Source: Mesorhizobium sp. WSM4313
GTDB taxonomy: Bacteria; Pseudomonadota; Alphaproteobacteria; Rhizobiales; Rhizobiaceae
NCBI RefSeq assembly: GCF_002294725.1
Contig: NZ_NSFT01000003.1
Span: 124,001 to 188,000 of the forward strand
DNA length: 64,000 nt
Direction: 5' to 3'
The position numbers and the translations under genes were made by a program. Shown here one piece after another: positions 1-13,292 of this stretch. The notes beneath the pieces are model-generated. The model searched no databases and was not told the origin of the DNA. It saw only the letters and a list, made by a program, of their open reading frames with translations. Each line of letters opens with the position of its first letter. Position 1 is the first letter of the stretch.

Positions 1-275
1 AAGCCCACCGCAACGTGCTGACCGTCAAGGGCGAGCGCAAGGAAGAGAACAACAGCGAGGGTTCCGAGCTGCTTTACCGCGGCATCGCCTCGAGGTCCTT
101 CGAGCGCCGCTTCCAGCTCGCCGACCACGTCGAAGTGGAAGGCGCCACGCTGAAGAACGGCCTGCTCTTCGTCGACCTCAAGCGCAACATTCCCGAGGAA
201 CTGAAGCCGCGCAAGATCGCGATCACCTCGTCCGCGGACAAGGCCAAGCAGATCGAAACCAAGGCCGCCGCGTAA
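1..275 (+). CDS. Hsp20/alpha-crystallin small heat shock protein, C-terminal part
   Basis: The reading frame is already open at the left edge (first full codon at position 3) and ends in TAA at 275, so only about 90 C-terminal residues are present. They contain the end of an alpha-crystallin domain: a 'LTVKGERK' strand near the start, the 'LKNGLLFVDLKR' strand, and a C-terminal 'RKIAI' that matches the I-x-I/V tail motif used for oligomer assembly. Proteins of this family are ATP-independent holdases that bind unfolding proteins in the cytoplasm. A strong intrinsic terminator follows 44 bp downstream, so this is the end of its transcript. Promoter and N-terminus lie outside the window, so heat regulation cannot be judged. 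Confidence 0.88.
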   Translation, partial: AHRNVLTVKGERKEENNSEGSELLYRGIASRSFERRFQLADHVEVEGATLKNGLLFVDLKRNIPEELKPRKIAITSSADKAKQIETKAAA

Positions 276-318
276 CCCGCGGGGCCCGTAGTAGACAACG
301 TCTCCCTCCCGAGACGAA

Positions 319-346
319 AGCGGCGCCGCGAGGCGCCGCTTTTTAT
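319..346 (+). terminator. Rho-independent terminator of the Hsp20 gene
   Basis: A perfect 9-bp GC-rich stem (agcggcgcc / ggcgccgct) with a 4-nt loop is followed directly by a run of T residues. Confidence 0.9.
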
Positions 347-410
347 TGTGCCACCGGCAACGCGCCGTTCTGGCTCTTTTGAAGCATGCAGCGGCGGATC
401 ATGAAGGGCG

Positions 411-1163
411 ATGTCCGATTTTTCCCTGCTGCTGACACTCACCGTTGCAATCACTTTCCTGCTCGCCGGTATCGTCAAGGGCGTCACCGGCATGGGCCTG
501 CCGACGCTGGCCATGGGATTGCTTGGCACCATCATGCCGCCGGTGACCGCGGCGTCGCTGCTGATCGTGCCGTCCTTCGTCACCAATCTCTGGCAGCTTT
601 TCGCCGGCCCGAGTTTTTCGGCGGTCCTGCGCCGGCTTTGGCTGATGATGGCGGGCATTCTGATCGGCACGATCGCCGGCTCGCGGCTGCTCGCCAGCGA
701 CAATGTCAAATGGACGACCGCCGGCCTCGGCGCGGCATTGATCGTCTATGCCGCCTATAGCCTGCTCGCGCGGCAGCCTGTCGTTCCCGAGAAAAGCGAG
801 CACTGGTCGTCGCCGGCCGTGGGTTTCCTCACCGGCCTGGTCACGGGCGGCACCGGCGTCTTCGTAGTGCCTGCCGTGCCTTACATCCAGGCGCTGGGCT
901 TGAGCCGGGACGATCTGATCCAGGCGCTCGGTCTTTCCTTCACGGTGTCGACGATCGCCCTGGCGCTGGGCCTTGCCTCGCATGGCGTCTTCGAGGCGGG
1001 ACATCTGGCGATGTCCTCGCTTGCCGTGCTGCCGGCCCTGCTCGGCATGTGGCTGGGGCAAATCCTTCGCCGGAAGATCAGCCCGGCAACTTTTCGCCGC
1101 TGGTTCCTGATTTTTCTGGTCCTGCTCGGCGTCGAGTTGTTGCTGCGGCCCTTTGTGGCCTAG
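411..1163 (+). CDS. TauE/SafE (TSUP) family membrane permease
   Basis: A 250-residue, strongly hydrophobic protein with about seven to eight membrane segments. It starts 'MSDFSLLLTLTVAITFLLAG', and glycine-rich repeats such as 'GIVKGVTGMGLPTLAMGLLG' and 'GFLTGLVTGGTGVFVVPAVP' sit in both halves, the duplicated signature of the TSUP/TauE-SafE family. Members export or import sulfite, sulfoacetate or other small organosulfur anions; the substrate here cannot be read from sequence. A purine-rich AAGGG lies just before the ATG. The gene stands alone and converges on the minus-strand metallo-hydrolase gene, with 10 bp between the stops. Confidence 0.85.
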   Translation: MSDFSLLLTLTVAITFLLAGIVKGVTGMGLPTLAMGLLGTIMPPVTAASLLIVPSFVTNLWQLFAGPSFSAVLRRLWLMMAGILIGTIAGSRLLASDNVKWTTAGLGAALIVYAAYSLLARQPVVPEKSEHWSSPAVGFLTGLVTGGTGVFVVPAVPYIQALGLSRDDLIQALGLSFTVSTIALALGLASHGVFEAGHLAMSSLAVLPALLGMWLGQILRRKISPATFRRWFLIFLVLLGVELLLRPFVA

Positions 1164-1173
1164 CTGCAGGGGA

Positions 1174-2067
1174 CTACTTATTATTTGCCGCAAGAACGGC
1201 TTCGAGATTCCGCCGGTGAACGGCTTCGTATGGCGCGAAATACTCGGTCGCCGTGGTGGCGAAAATCTCGGCGCCGAAGGTCCGCAGATCCTGCTTGGCT
1301 AGGTCGGGGTCTTGCCGGCAGGCAAGCAGCTTTCGGACGTAAGCCTCGGTGGCATCGATGAAGCTTCTGTCATAGCCGCCGGCTTCGATCGCCTCAAAGG
1401 AACCGTGGTTGGGCAGGATCCGGTCGAACTGCCAACTGGACATGCGCCCAAGGTCGACCAGATGCTCGCTCAGGCGCTCCGGCTCCGACACATAGGTGAC
1501 GGAGTCTTCCAGCGTGTCGCCTGCCAAAAGCAGGCCGGCGTCGGGCATCAGCAGCACCGTGCCGTCATGGCTGTGGATCTCGACCTGGCGCAGTTCGATG
1601 GGGACCGCCCCGACCGTCAGGCTGAGGCTGTTGTCGAAAACTCTGTTGGGCAGCACAAGCGGCTTGATCGGCGGATTACCGCCCTCGATGTCGGCCCGGC
1701 CGCGTTCGAGCGCCAAGGCGGTGAGGCGGTTGGCGATGATCTCGCAATCCTCAAACACCTCGTTGCCGGCGATATGGTCGTCATGCCAGTGGCTGAGCAC
1801 GACGCGGATCGAGGTCACGCCCATCTCTTGGAGGGTTTTCCGGATGAAGCGGGCATGGGGCAGGGATATGTGCGTGTCATAGACAAGCGCCTGCGACCCA
1901 TCGACGATCGCATAGGTGCAGATGCCAAGCGTGTAAGCGCCGTCGTCAAGCCAATTCGGCTCGTCCGACCAGATGCGAACGCCTTCGATGCGGCCGTCAT
2001 AGAAGCCCAGCACGTTCGGCGCCGGACGGGCCAGCCGCATCGTCGAGCCGAGAGACGGCTTGGTCAT
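1174..2067 (-). CDS. MBL-fold metallo-hydrolase
   Basis: 297 residues from the ATG at 2067, the first methionine in front of recognisable sequence; it is preceded by GGGAGC. The zinc-binding motif H-x-H-x-D-H is visible as 'SHWHDDH' at residues 93-98. Further family features are 'LLAGDTLEDSVTY' (the Asp bridging the metals) and 'ILPNHGS' (a later histidine). It is therefore a metallo-beta-lactamase-fold hydrolase. The substrate is unknown; this broad family includes thioesterases, lactonases and beta-lactamases. The gene begins 25 bp after the threonine aldolase stop on the same strand, so the two are probably co-transcribed. Confidence 0.85.
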   Translation of the reverse strand: MTKPSLGSTMRLARPAPNVLGFYDGRIEGVRIWSDEPNWLDDGAYTLGICTYAIVDGSQALVYDTHISLPHARFIRKTLQEMGVTSIRVVLSHWHDDHIAGNEVFEDCEIIANRLTALALERGRADIEGGNPPIKPLVLPNRVFDNSLSLTVGAVPIELRQVEIHSHDGTVLLMPDAGLLLAGDTLEDSVTYVSEPERLSEHLVDLGRMSSWQFDRILPNHGSFEAIEAGGYDRSFIDATEAYVRKLLACRQDPDLAKQDLRTFGAEIFATTATEYFAPYEAVHRRNLEAVLAANNK

Positions 2068-2092
2068 CTGGCTGCTCCCGAGTGCCGCAAGC

Positions 2093-3142
2093 TCAGCCAA
2101 GCAACTGGCCGAGACGGTCGATCTCTTGCTTCGTGGTGGCGAAGCTGGCGACGAAGCGGTAGATCGCTTCATTGTCGCCGAGGTGGCCATCGAACCCCTG
2201 CGGCACGCCCCACTCGTAGAATTTGGCGCCGGCCGCTTGCAGCTTTTCCGCGGTGGCCCGACCGAGGATGGCAAACACTTCGTTGGCCTGCGGCAGCCAG
2301 GCGAGCTTGCCGGCCGGCGCATCCTCGATCGTCTCGGCCAGATGCGCGGCCATCGCATTGGCGTGGCCTGCCATCCTCAACCACAGATCGTCGGTGAAAT
2401 AGGCCTCGAACTGGGCCGAGATGAAGCGGGCCTTGGAAAAAGTCTGTCCGGCGCGCTGGCGCAGCAGGCGCAGATCCTTGCTGGCATCCGGATTGAGAAC
2501 CACGACCGCATCGGCCATCCAGCAGCCATTCTTGGTGCCGCCGAAGGAGATAAGATCGACGCCGCTCTTCCAGGTCATTTCGGCCGGGCTGACGCCGGTC
2601 GCTGCAATCGCATTGGCGAAGCGCGCGCCGTCCATGTGCAGCGGCAGCTTGTGGCGGCGGCTGACCTCGGCGATCGCCTTGACATCGTCGACGCTGTAGA
2701 CCGTGCCGACCTCGGTCGCCTGGGTCACGGTGACCGCCATCGGCTGGCCGGCGGGGGCCAGGTCCTGCGAATATCGCTTGATGGTCCGGTCGAGAGCCTC
2801 CGGGGTCATGCGCCCCAGCGGTCCCGCCACCGGCGCCATGCGCGCGCCGCCGGTGTAGAAACCCATCGCGCCGAACTCGTCGACATTCATATGCGCTTCG
2901 TAATGGCAAAGCGCGATACCGCCGATGCGGTTCAACGCAGCCATCGAAAGCGCGTTGGCCGCCGTGCCGGTCGCGACGAAGAAGACCTGCACCTCGCGCT
3001 CGAAGATCTCGTTGAAGCGACGATAGACGGCGCGGTCAAGATCGCCGTCGCCATAGGCGGTCGCGATGCCTGCGGCGTGGCGCGACAGGTTGGCCGAAAT
3101 GTCGGGATGGACGCCCGCCCAGTTGTCGGATGCAAAGAACAT
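2093..3142 (-). CDS. ltaE: Low-specificity L-threonine aldolase
   Basis: 349 residues beginning 'MFFASDNWAG', the usual N-terminus of the family; upstream codons in the same frame look non-coding. It is a PLP-dependent fold-type I enzyme that cleaves threonine or allo-threonine to glycine and acetaldehyde. The PLP lysine is K204 in 'SFGGTKNG', and the cofactor-contacting 'LHMDGARFANA' stretch lies about 30 residues before it. Length fits the family. It is followed by the MBL hydrolase gene and is divergent from gltB across a 490-bp region containing palindromes. Confidence 0.9.
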   Translation of the reverse strand: MFFASDNWAGVHPDISANLSRHAAGIATAYGDGDLDRAVYRRFNEIFEREVQVFFVATGTAANALSMAALNRIGGIALCHYEAHMNVDEFGAMGFYTGGARMAPVAGPLGRMTPEALDRTIKRYSQDLAPAGQPMAVTVTQATEVGTVYSVDDVKAIAEVSRRHKLPLHMDGARFANAIAATGVSPAEMTWKSGVDLISFGGTKNGCWMADAVVVLNPDASKDLRLLRQRAGQTFSKARFISAQFEAYFTDDLWLRMAGHANAMAAHLAETIEDAPAGKLAWLPQANEVFAILGRATAEKLQAAGAKFYEWGVPQGFDGHLGDNEAIYRFVASFATTKQEIDRLGQLLG

Positions 3143-3334
3143 CGAGAAATCCGTATCGTGATCGGCGAAAGTGGCGGGACTTGACCGCTTCGGCAGTCGA
3201 AGCGCAAGGGCCAATCGTCGGCGAAGCGGTGAAGCCAGCAATCGACGCCAAAATGCCTGGACCAAAGCTTGCGTTTCCGACGCCTTTCACGAAATTTTGT
3301 GTCGTGGCACGCCCAAGTTTTTTGTGAATCGGTC

Positions 3335-3404
3335 TTGTGCGGCTGTCTGATTTCTGCCATAAAAAATTTAGGACAGTAGTGCTGTCTTATTTTGTCGCAC
3401 AAAA
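3335..3404 (+). promoter_or_regulatory. Candidate gltB promoter and palindromic operators in the ltaE-gltB intergenic region
   Basis: The 490-bp gap between the ltaE and gltB starts holds no convincing gene. In it, TTGTGC (3335-3340) and CATAAA (3358-3363) are spaced by 17 bp, a plausible -35/-10 pair facing gltB. Immediately downstream come two palindromes: gacag-tagtg-ctgtc (3372-3386) and ttttgt-cgc-acaaaa (3390-3404, perfect 6-bp arms). Their position around and just after the inferred start site suggests a regulator-binding region, possibly of the Lrp/AsnC type that often controls glutamate synthase. The regulator is inferred, and a promoter facing ltaE through the same sites is also possible. 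Confidence 0.4.
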
Positions 3405-3632
3405 CAGGCCGGACTGGCGTATCATCGCTGCCATTCCGGCCATTGTCGCGAGCGGCGGGTAGACGGCCCGGCTCTGGCCTGTACGATACCGGATGCGAAC
3501 CGGGCGTATAGCCGTTTGGTTCGGTGGATTTCGCGAGACGTGCAGCAACATGAAGGGGAAGCATCATGCTTCCCAAGGCAAACCAGCGTCCTGAGACAGT
3601 CGGGGCCAAGGTGGAGAACGGAGGATAGGACG

Positions 3633-8369
<4,737 letters not shown>

Positions 8370-8379
8370 TTTCGGGCAT

Positions 8380-8403
8380 GGCCGGAAAGATGACTTTCCG
8401 GCC
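8380..8403 (+). other. Perfect 10-bp hairpin between gltB and gltD
   Basis: ggccggaaag and ctttccggcc pair perfectly around the 4-nt loop atga, starting 11 bp after the gltB stop. No T-run follows, so it is not a classical terminator. It could protect the 3' end of gltB mRNA or set the GltB:GltD ratio. Confidence 0.6.
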
Positions 8404-8511
8404 GGCCTCCTCACCAACAATCCTGACCTCGGAACGAAGGTTGCCACGGCAGCCTTATGGGGTTAACGGGTGCGCTGCAAAAGCGTGCCTTCGGACAGCA
8501 GGGACTGGACT

Positions 8512-9966
8512 ATGGGCAAGGTAACAGGCTTTCTCGAGATCGACCGGCAGGTGCACAAGTACCAGCCGGCCTCCGACCGCATCCGGCATTTCCGCGAATT
8601 CACGCTGCCGATGTCTGACAAGGAGGTTGAGAAACAGGCCGCGCGCTGCATGGATTGCGGCATTCCGTTCTGCCATGGGCCGACCGGCTGCCCGATCCAC
8701 AACCAGATCCCGGACTGGAACGACCTCGTCTACAATGGCGACTGGGACAGCGCGATCCGCAACCTGCACTCGACCAACAATTTCCCGGAGTTCACCGGCC
8801 GCATCTGCCCCGCGCCTTGCGAGGAAGCCTGCACGCTGAATCTCGAGGACATTCCGGTCGCCATCAAGACGGTCGAGCAGGCGATCGCCGACAAGGCATA
8901 TGAGACCGGCCACATCCGGCCCTATCCGCCGGAGAAGAAGACCGGCAAGCGCGTTGCCGTCATCGGCTCAGGCCCGGCCGGCATGGCAGCGGCGCAGCAG
9001 CTCGGGCGCGCCGGTCATGACGTGCATGTCTATGAGCGCGAAAGCCGCCCCGGCGGGCTGATGCGCTACGGCATACCGGACTTCAAGATCGAGAAGCACT
9101 ATATCGACCGGCGCATCGAGCAGATGCAGGGCGAGGGCGTGACCTTCCATTGCGGCGTCAATGTCGGCGTCGACATGAAAGCGGCCGATCTGCTCGGGGA
9201 ATTCGACGCTGTGCTCTATTGCGGCGGTTCGGAGACGCCGCGTCCGGCCGGCATTCCGGGCAGCGACCTCAGCGGAGTCTATGACGCCATGCCCTACCTG
9301 GTGCAGCAGAACCGCCGCGTCGGCGGCGAGCCGATCCAGTCGGTGGCCTGGCCCTCGCACCCGATCATTGCCGGTGGCCAGCATGTCGTGGTCGTCGGCG
9401 GCGGCGACACCGCGTCCGACTGCATCGGCACCGCCTTCCGCCAGGGCGCGGTGCGCGTGACGCAGCTCGACATCCGCCCGCAGCCGCCGGAGAAGGAAGA
9501 CAAGCTTGCCGTCTGGCCCTACTGGGCGACGAAAATGCGCACGTCCTCCTCGCAGGCCGAGGGCGCCGAGCGCGAATTCCAGGTGGCGACGCTCGAGTTC
9601 ATCGGCGAGGAAGGCCAGCTGACCGGCGTGCGCTGCTGCGAGGTCGACGACAAGCGCAAGCCGATCGCCGGCAGCGAGTTCGTCATCCGCGCCGATCTCG
9701 CCTTCATCGCCATCGGCTTCGCCGGTCCGGCGGGCGACAGCCTGATGAAGGAGCTCGACGGCAAGATCAAGGTCGTCACCGACAGCCGCCGCTCGAACAA
9801 TGTCGAGGCCAACGATCGCGACTACAGGACCAGCGTCGACAAGCTCTATGCGGCGGGCGACGTGCGCCGCGGCCAGTCGCTGGTGGTGTGGGCGATCCGC
9901 GAGGGCCGCCAGGCGGCGCGCTCGATCGACGAGGCGCTGATGGGATCGACGGTGCTGCCGCGGTAA
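8512..9966 (+). CDS. gltD: Glutamate synthase small subunit (NADPH/FAD, Fe-S)
   Basis: 484 residues, typical length. The N-terminal Fe-S region has cysteines in 'CMDCGIPFC' (Cys46, 49, 54), 'GCPIHN' and 'CPAPCEEAC'. It is followed by an FAD Rossmann motif '[18 protein letters not shown]' and an NADPH motif '[15 protein letters not shown]'. The subunit takes electrons from NADPH and passes them through FAD and Fe-S centres to the FMN of GltB. The start '[10 protein letters not shown]' matches the family; an upstream extension of 14 codons is open but not conserved-looking. It forms an operon with gltB across a 142-bp gap containing a hairpin. Confidence 0.97.
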   Translation: MGKVTGFLEIDRQVHKYQPASDRIRHFREFTLPMSDKEVEKQAARCMDCGIPFCHGPTGCPIHNQIPDWNDLVYNGDWDSAIRNLHSTNNFPEFTGRICPAPCEEACTLNLEDIPVAIKTVEQAIADKAYETGHIRPYPPEKKTGKRVAVIGSGPAGMAAAQQLGRAGHDVHVYERESRPGGLMRYGIPDFKIEKHYIDRRIEQMQGEGVTFHCGVNVGVDMKAADLLGEFDAVLYCGGSETPRPAGIPGSDLSGVYDAMPYLVQQNRRVGGEPIQSVAWPSHPIIAGGQHVVVVGGGDTASDCIGTAFRQGAVRVTQLDIRPQPPEKEDKLAVWPYWATKMRTSSSQAEGAEREFQVATLEFIGEEGQLTGVRCCEVDDKRKPIAGSEFVIRADLAFIAIGFAGPAGDSLMKELDGKIKVVTDSRRSNNVEANDRDYRTSVDKLYAAGDVRRGQSLVVWAIREGRQAARSIDEALMGSTVLPR

Positions 9967-10007
9967 GGCTTCAAAGCACTCACTGAGCCGTAAGCTTCTT
10001 GAAGCGT

Positions 10008-10415
10008 CTAACCGGCCAGCAGCTTTACCGCCCAGTAGAGGCCGATGGCCATCTGGATCGCGAACGCGGAAAATCGAGCCTTGACCGCGTTTGGACTTGT
10101 CGATGCCAGATGAATGGCCGACTGGATTAGCCGCGCGGCGATAAACCAGTATGCAAGTGGGTCGGTGATCCCCGTCCGCGAAGTCATCATGGCCACGCCC
10201 ATGAGGCCCCCGAATATCGGGAGTCCCTCAATGCAATTTGCGTGGGCTCGCGCAAGCCGCTGCAAAAAGGGCGAAAGACCTGCGTTATCCGGCGTGAAGC
10301 CATTTGCCGGGATGCGCCCACTCACCACAAGACAGGTGCGCAGGATCTCCATCCATACAAGCAGGAGGAGGGTCCAAGTTACGAACCCAAGCAAGGCATA
10401 GCCCGTCGCCGACAT
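10008..10415 (-). CDS. MAPEG family membrane protein
   Basis: 135 residues with about four hydrophobic segments. The pattern 'FLQRLARAHANCIEGLPIFG' corresponds to the conserved R-A-x-x-N-x-x-E core of the MAPEG family (membrane-associated proteins in eicosanoid and glutathione metabolism). Bacterial members may act as glutathione transferases or peroxidases in the inner membrane, but the activity of this one is unknown. The gene stands alone between gltD (convergent) and the SGNH-like gene. Confidence 0.85.
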   Translation of the reverse strand: MSATGYALLGFVTWTLLLLVWMEILRTCLVVSGRIPANGFTPDNAGLSPFLQRLARAHANCIEGLPIFGGLMGVAMMTSRTGITDPLAYWFIAARLIQSAIHLASTSPNAVKARFSAFAIQMAIGLYWAVKLLAG

Positions 10416-10506
10416 GTTCGCCCCCTGTAATCCCAGCCGAATAGAACAATGCCATTGTTCGGCCTGGCGTGAAATCGCTCCTCCCGACGAATCCGATGGA
10501 CGTCGA

Positions 10507-11772
10507 TTAAGGGCTGGCGGGCGTGGGGTCCGACTCGACAGTTGCTGTCGCCGGCTGCGTCTTCGGCGGCCACGAAAAATCGTCGGCGCGGCCCGGCGAG
10601 GCGGCGGGCGCCTTGCCTTCGACGATCAGTTTTTCGCCTGGCAGGTTCGGATCGGCCCTGGCCGGCTGCGCGGCGCCGAGCAGCTCGGTGCCGCCGTCGA
10701 GCGCCGGGTCGCCGAGAAGCATCGGCGCGGTGCGGTCGACGATGACGGGCGCCGCGGCCGGTTTCGGCGCCTCGACCGGAGCGCCGGCCGGCGCCGACAC
10801 GGTCGTGACGCTTCCGGGCGCCGCCAGGCCCAGGATCTTCGCCAGCGGCTTTTCCGCATAGAAGGCGAGCTTGCGCTTGCCGGCCTTGGTGACGTTGATG
10901 CCGTCATCGGAACGCAGGCGAACAGGCTGGCCGTTGATGTCCGGGCCGGAGGTGACGAAAGCGCCGTTCTCGTCGACGAAGCCGTCCCAGACGTCGACGA
11001 ATTCGCCGCCATGCTTTTCGGCGACCGAATGGTAGATGTCGTTGAAGGCGAGCATGTCCGAGTTCATCTTCGACACACCGAAAGCCGGCATGCCGATCCA
11101 TAGGAACGGCACCTTGGTGTCCTGGATGCCCTTGCCGAGCGCATCGGCGCGGCGCTCGTATTCCTTGGTCCAGTTCTCCGAGCGCGGCTGCTCGCGCACC
11201 TCGCCGACCCGCATCTGCTGGCGGTCATTGGAGCCCAGCATGACGATCACGGCCGACGGCTTCTCGGTCTCGATCAGTGACTTGATCTCGACCGGCCAGT
11301 TATAGAAATCGTCGCGAACGAAGCCCGACGACCCGTTGGCGCGGGCGACGATCCTGACGGCGGGATTGTCGGCAAAGGCGGTGTCCAGGCCCTCGGCCAG
11401 CCCGCCCGCCAGAAAATCGCCGACCACCAGCACGACATGGGCGTCGTTCGTCTTCTCGACGACCGGCGTTTCCGGCTCGGCCGGCGGGCGCGGCTTGGAT
11501 TTCTTCTTCGGTTTCGGCCTTGATTTCTGGATTTCGAACGGTGGCTCGACCCGTTCGCTGCGGCGCGGGAACAGAAGGTCACGCAACGACCAGCCGCGGC
11601 TTTCCTCCTGCGCGAATGCCGGTGCGTGGAAAGCGCCCGCGGCAGTGACGACGAGCACGGCCAGGGCGAGAATCAGGATCGGCGCCCGGCGAATGCCCTG
11701 CCTGATACGCGCGACCGAAACCAAACACCTCTCCATCCCTTGGCGCATGACCGGAAGACGTGGGAAAGTCAT
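10507..11772 (-). CDS. DUF459/SGNH-fold exported protein lacking catalytic Ser and His
   Basis: 421 residues from the ATG at 11772; TTG at 11778 and methionines at residues 9 and 13 are alternative starts. A hydrophobic segment at residues 31-54 ending 'AFAQ' looks like a signal peptide. A basic proline-rich stretch (about 83-100) precedes an SGNH-type domain (about 112-310), and the C-terminus is Ala/Pro-rich. The block I motif reads 'VVGDFLAGGLAEG' (Phe120 where GDSx has Ser), block III 'LGSNDRQQM' is intact, and block V reads 'DDGINVTKAG' (Asn293 instead of His). So two catalytic residues are absent, and it is more likely a binding or envelope protein than an esterase. It is downstream of a lytic transglycosylase gene, consistent with a cell-wall role. 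Confidence 0.75.
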   Translation of the reverse strand: MTFPRLPVMRQGMERCLVSVARIRQGIRRAPILILALAVLVVTAAGAFHAPAFAQEESRGWSLRDLLFPRRSERVEPPFEIQKSRPKPKKKSKPRPPAEPETPVVEKTNDAHVVLVVGDFLAGGLAEGLDTAFADNPAVRIVARANGSSGFVRDDFYNWPVEIKSLIETEKPSAVIVMLGSNDRQQMRVGEVREQPRSENWTKEYERRADALGKGIQDTKVPFLWIGMPAFGVSKMNSDMLAFNDIYHSVAEKHGGEFVDVWDGFVDENGAFVTSGPDINGQPVRLRSDDGINVTKAGKRKLAFYAEKPLAKILGLAAPGSVTTVSAPAGAPVEAPKPAAAPVIVDRTAPMLLGDPALDGGTELLGAAQPARADPNLPGEKLIVEGKAPAASPGRADDFSWPPKTQPATATVESDPTPASP

Positions 11773-11781
11773 GCGCAAGCC

Positions 11782-11828
11782 GAAGCGCTACAGCATCCTT
11801 GCCGTCTTTGAGAGGATGCTGGCGCTTC
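11782..11828 (-). other. Hairpin filling the gap between two cell-wall genes
   Basis: Arms gaagcgc/gcgcttc and agcatcct/aggatgct pair with small bulges around a 13-nt loop and occupy almost the whole 64-bp gap between the transglycosylase stop and the SGNH-like start. No T-run follows, so I read it as an mRNA-processing or attenuating hairpin rather than a proven terminator. Confidence 0.5.
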
Positions 11829-11836
11829 CCCAGGCT

Positions 11837-13057
11837 TTACTGCTTGCGGAGCCATTTGAGCACTTCCAGGCTCGGATAGCCATCCTGGTTCAAGCCGACC
11901 TTGGCCTGGTAGGCCATGATGGCGGCTTTCGAGCCATCGCCGATCTTGCCGTCGAACTTGCCGTCATAGTAGCCGTGATCTGAAAGCCGCTTCTGCAGTT
12001 CCTGCCGTTCCTCGAAGCTTAGCTTGGTGAAAGGCCGCTGCCAGTCCTGCACCAGGCCGGTGCCGCCGGCGATCTCGTCGGCCAGAAGGCCCACGGCCAA
12101 AGCGTATTTGTCGGCGTTGTTATAGGCCTTGATGACGGAGAAATTCCTGATCATCAGGAAGGCGGGTCCACCCCGGCCGTCCGGCACTTTCAACGTCGCC
12201 TTGTCGGTCAGGTTCTTGAACGGCTTGCCGCCGGCCCTGACGACGCCGAGCGCCTGCCATTGGGCGATCGTCTTTGGGCCGCCGGGCAATTTGCCGGCCG
12301 GTATGGAGACCTCATAGCCCCAGGTCTTGCCGGCCTGCCAGCCGTTCTTCTTGAGCAGATTGGCGGAGGTCGCCAGCGCGTCGGGGATCGAACTCCAGAT
12401 GTCGCGCTTGCCATTGCCGTCCATGTCGACCGCATAGCGCTGGTAGCTGGTCGGGATGAATTGGGTCTGGCCCATCGCGCCTGCCCAGGAGCCCATCAGA
12501 TGGCTTTCATCGATGTCGCCGGTCTGCAGGATCTTCAAGGCCGCGATCAGTTGGGTGCGGGCATATTTCGAGCGCTTCGGATCGCCATAGGCAAGCGTCG
12601 CCAGCGAGCGGACGACGTTGCGCATGATGTCGTCGCGCTTGAGCGTCTCGCCATAGTTCGATTCCATCGACCAGATGGCCAAAAGGATGTTGCGGTCGAC
12701 ACCGAACCGCGCCTCGATGCGATCGAGCCACGGCCTCCATTTCTTCGCCATCGCCTGGCCGTTGGCGACTGCCTGGTCGTGCACGCGGTTGTCGAAATAG
12801 TCCCAGGCGGGCGCGGTGAATTCCGGCTGGGTGCGGGCCTTTTCCAGCACGACCGGGTCGGGCTCGATGCCTCTCATGGACTGATCGTAGACCGCCCCCG
12901 AAACGCCGCCCGCCACCGCGGTTGCGCGGAAATCCGAGACCCACTGGCGGAATCCGGCATCGGCCAAAGCGGGTCCGGCGGGCATCAGCAAGGCCAGCGT
13001 GAGGCCGGCGGCCGTCGCCAGTGCCGTCAGGCGCCTCGCGGTGTTGCGAACGGACAT
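11837..13057 (-). CDS. MltB-family lytic murein transglycosylase with peptidoglycan-binding domain
   Basis: 406 residues starting at the second of two tandem ATGs, which has the better spacing to 'aaggagg'. A signal peptide ends around 'GPALADAG'. The catalytic domain carries 'LLAIWSMESNYGE' (the essential Glu of family GH103) and 'LMGSWAGAMGQTQFIPTSY', followed by 'DMDGNGKRDIWSSIPDALAT'. A C-terminal PG_binding_1 domain spans roughly the last 60 residues ('LQKRLSDHGYYDGKFDGKIG'). It cleaves the MurNAc-GlcNAc bond, making 1,6-anhydro ends, in the periplasm. It is divergent from galU. Confidence 0.93.
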   Translation of the reverse strand: MSVRNTARRLTALATAAGLTLALLMPAGPALADAGFRQWVSDFRATAVAGGVSGAVYDQSMRGIEPDPVVLEKARTQPEFTAPAWDYFDNRVHDQAVANGQAMAKKWRPWLDRIEARFGVDRNILLAIWSMESNYGETLKRDDIMRNVVRSLATLAYGDPKRSKYARTQLIAALKILQTGDIDESHLMGSWAGAMGQTQFIPTSYQRYAVDMDGNGKRDIWSSIPDALATSANLLKKNGWQAGKTWGYEVSIPAGKLPGGPKTIAQWQALGVVRAGGKPFKNLTDKATLKVPDGRGGPAFLMIRNFSVIKAYNNADKYALAVGLLADEIAGGTGLVQDWQRPFTKLSFEERQELQKRLSDHGYYDGKFDGKIGDGSKAAIMAYQAKVGLNQDGYPSLEVLKWLRKQ

Positions 13058-13292
13058 CATTTCCTCCTTCGTCAAATCAGGAAGATCATTCAACGCCGAA
13101 CCGGGTTAGCATTTGGTTTACCATAGGTCCCCCGGGGAACGAAAAGAGGTGTCGCGGCTTTTAGTTCTCACGTTCACTGCTCGCCCTTAATCCAACATTC
13201 CGGCGTGAAAATGATTTCCGTCGGGAAATGTTTGGGGGATTGCGGAGCGTGCCGCCGAGCGGATAATTGGCTGAAACGCAGGGGGTGTCAGC

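Noticed and set aside
13214..13229. Small palindrome atttcc-gtcg-ggaaat upstream of galU as an operator
   Set aside because: Arms of only 6 bp and no convincing promoter around it; could easily be chance.
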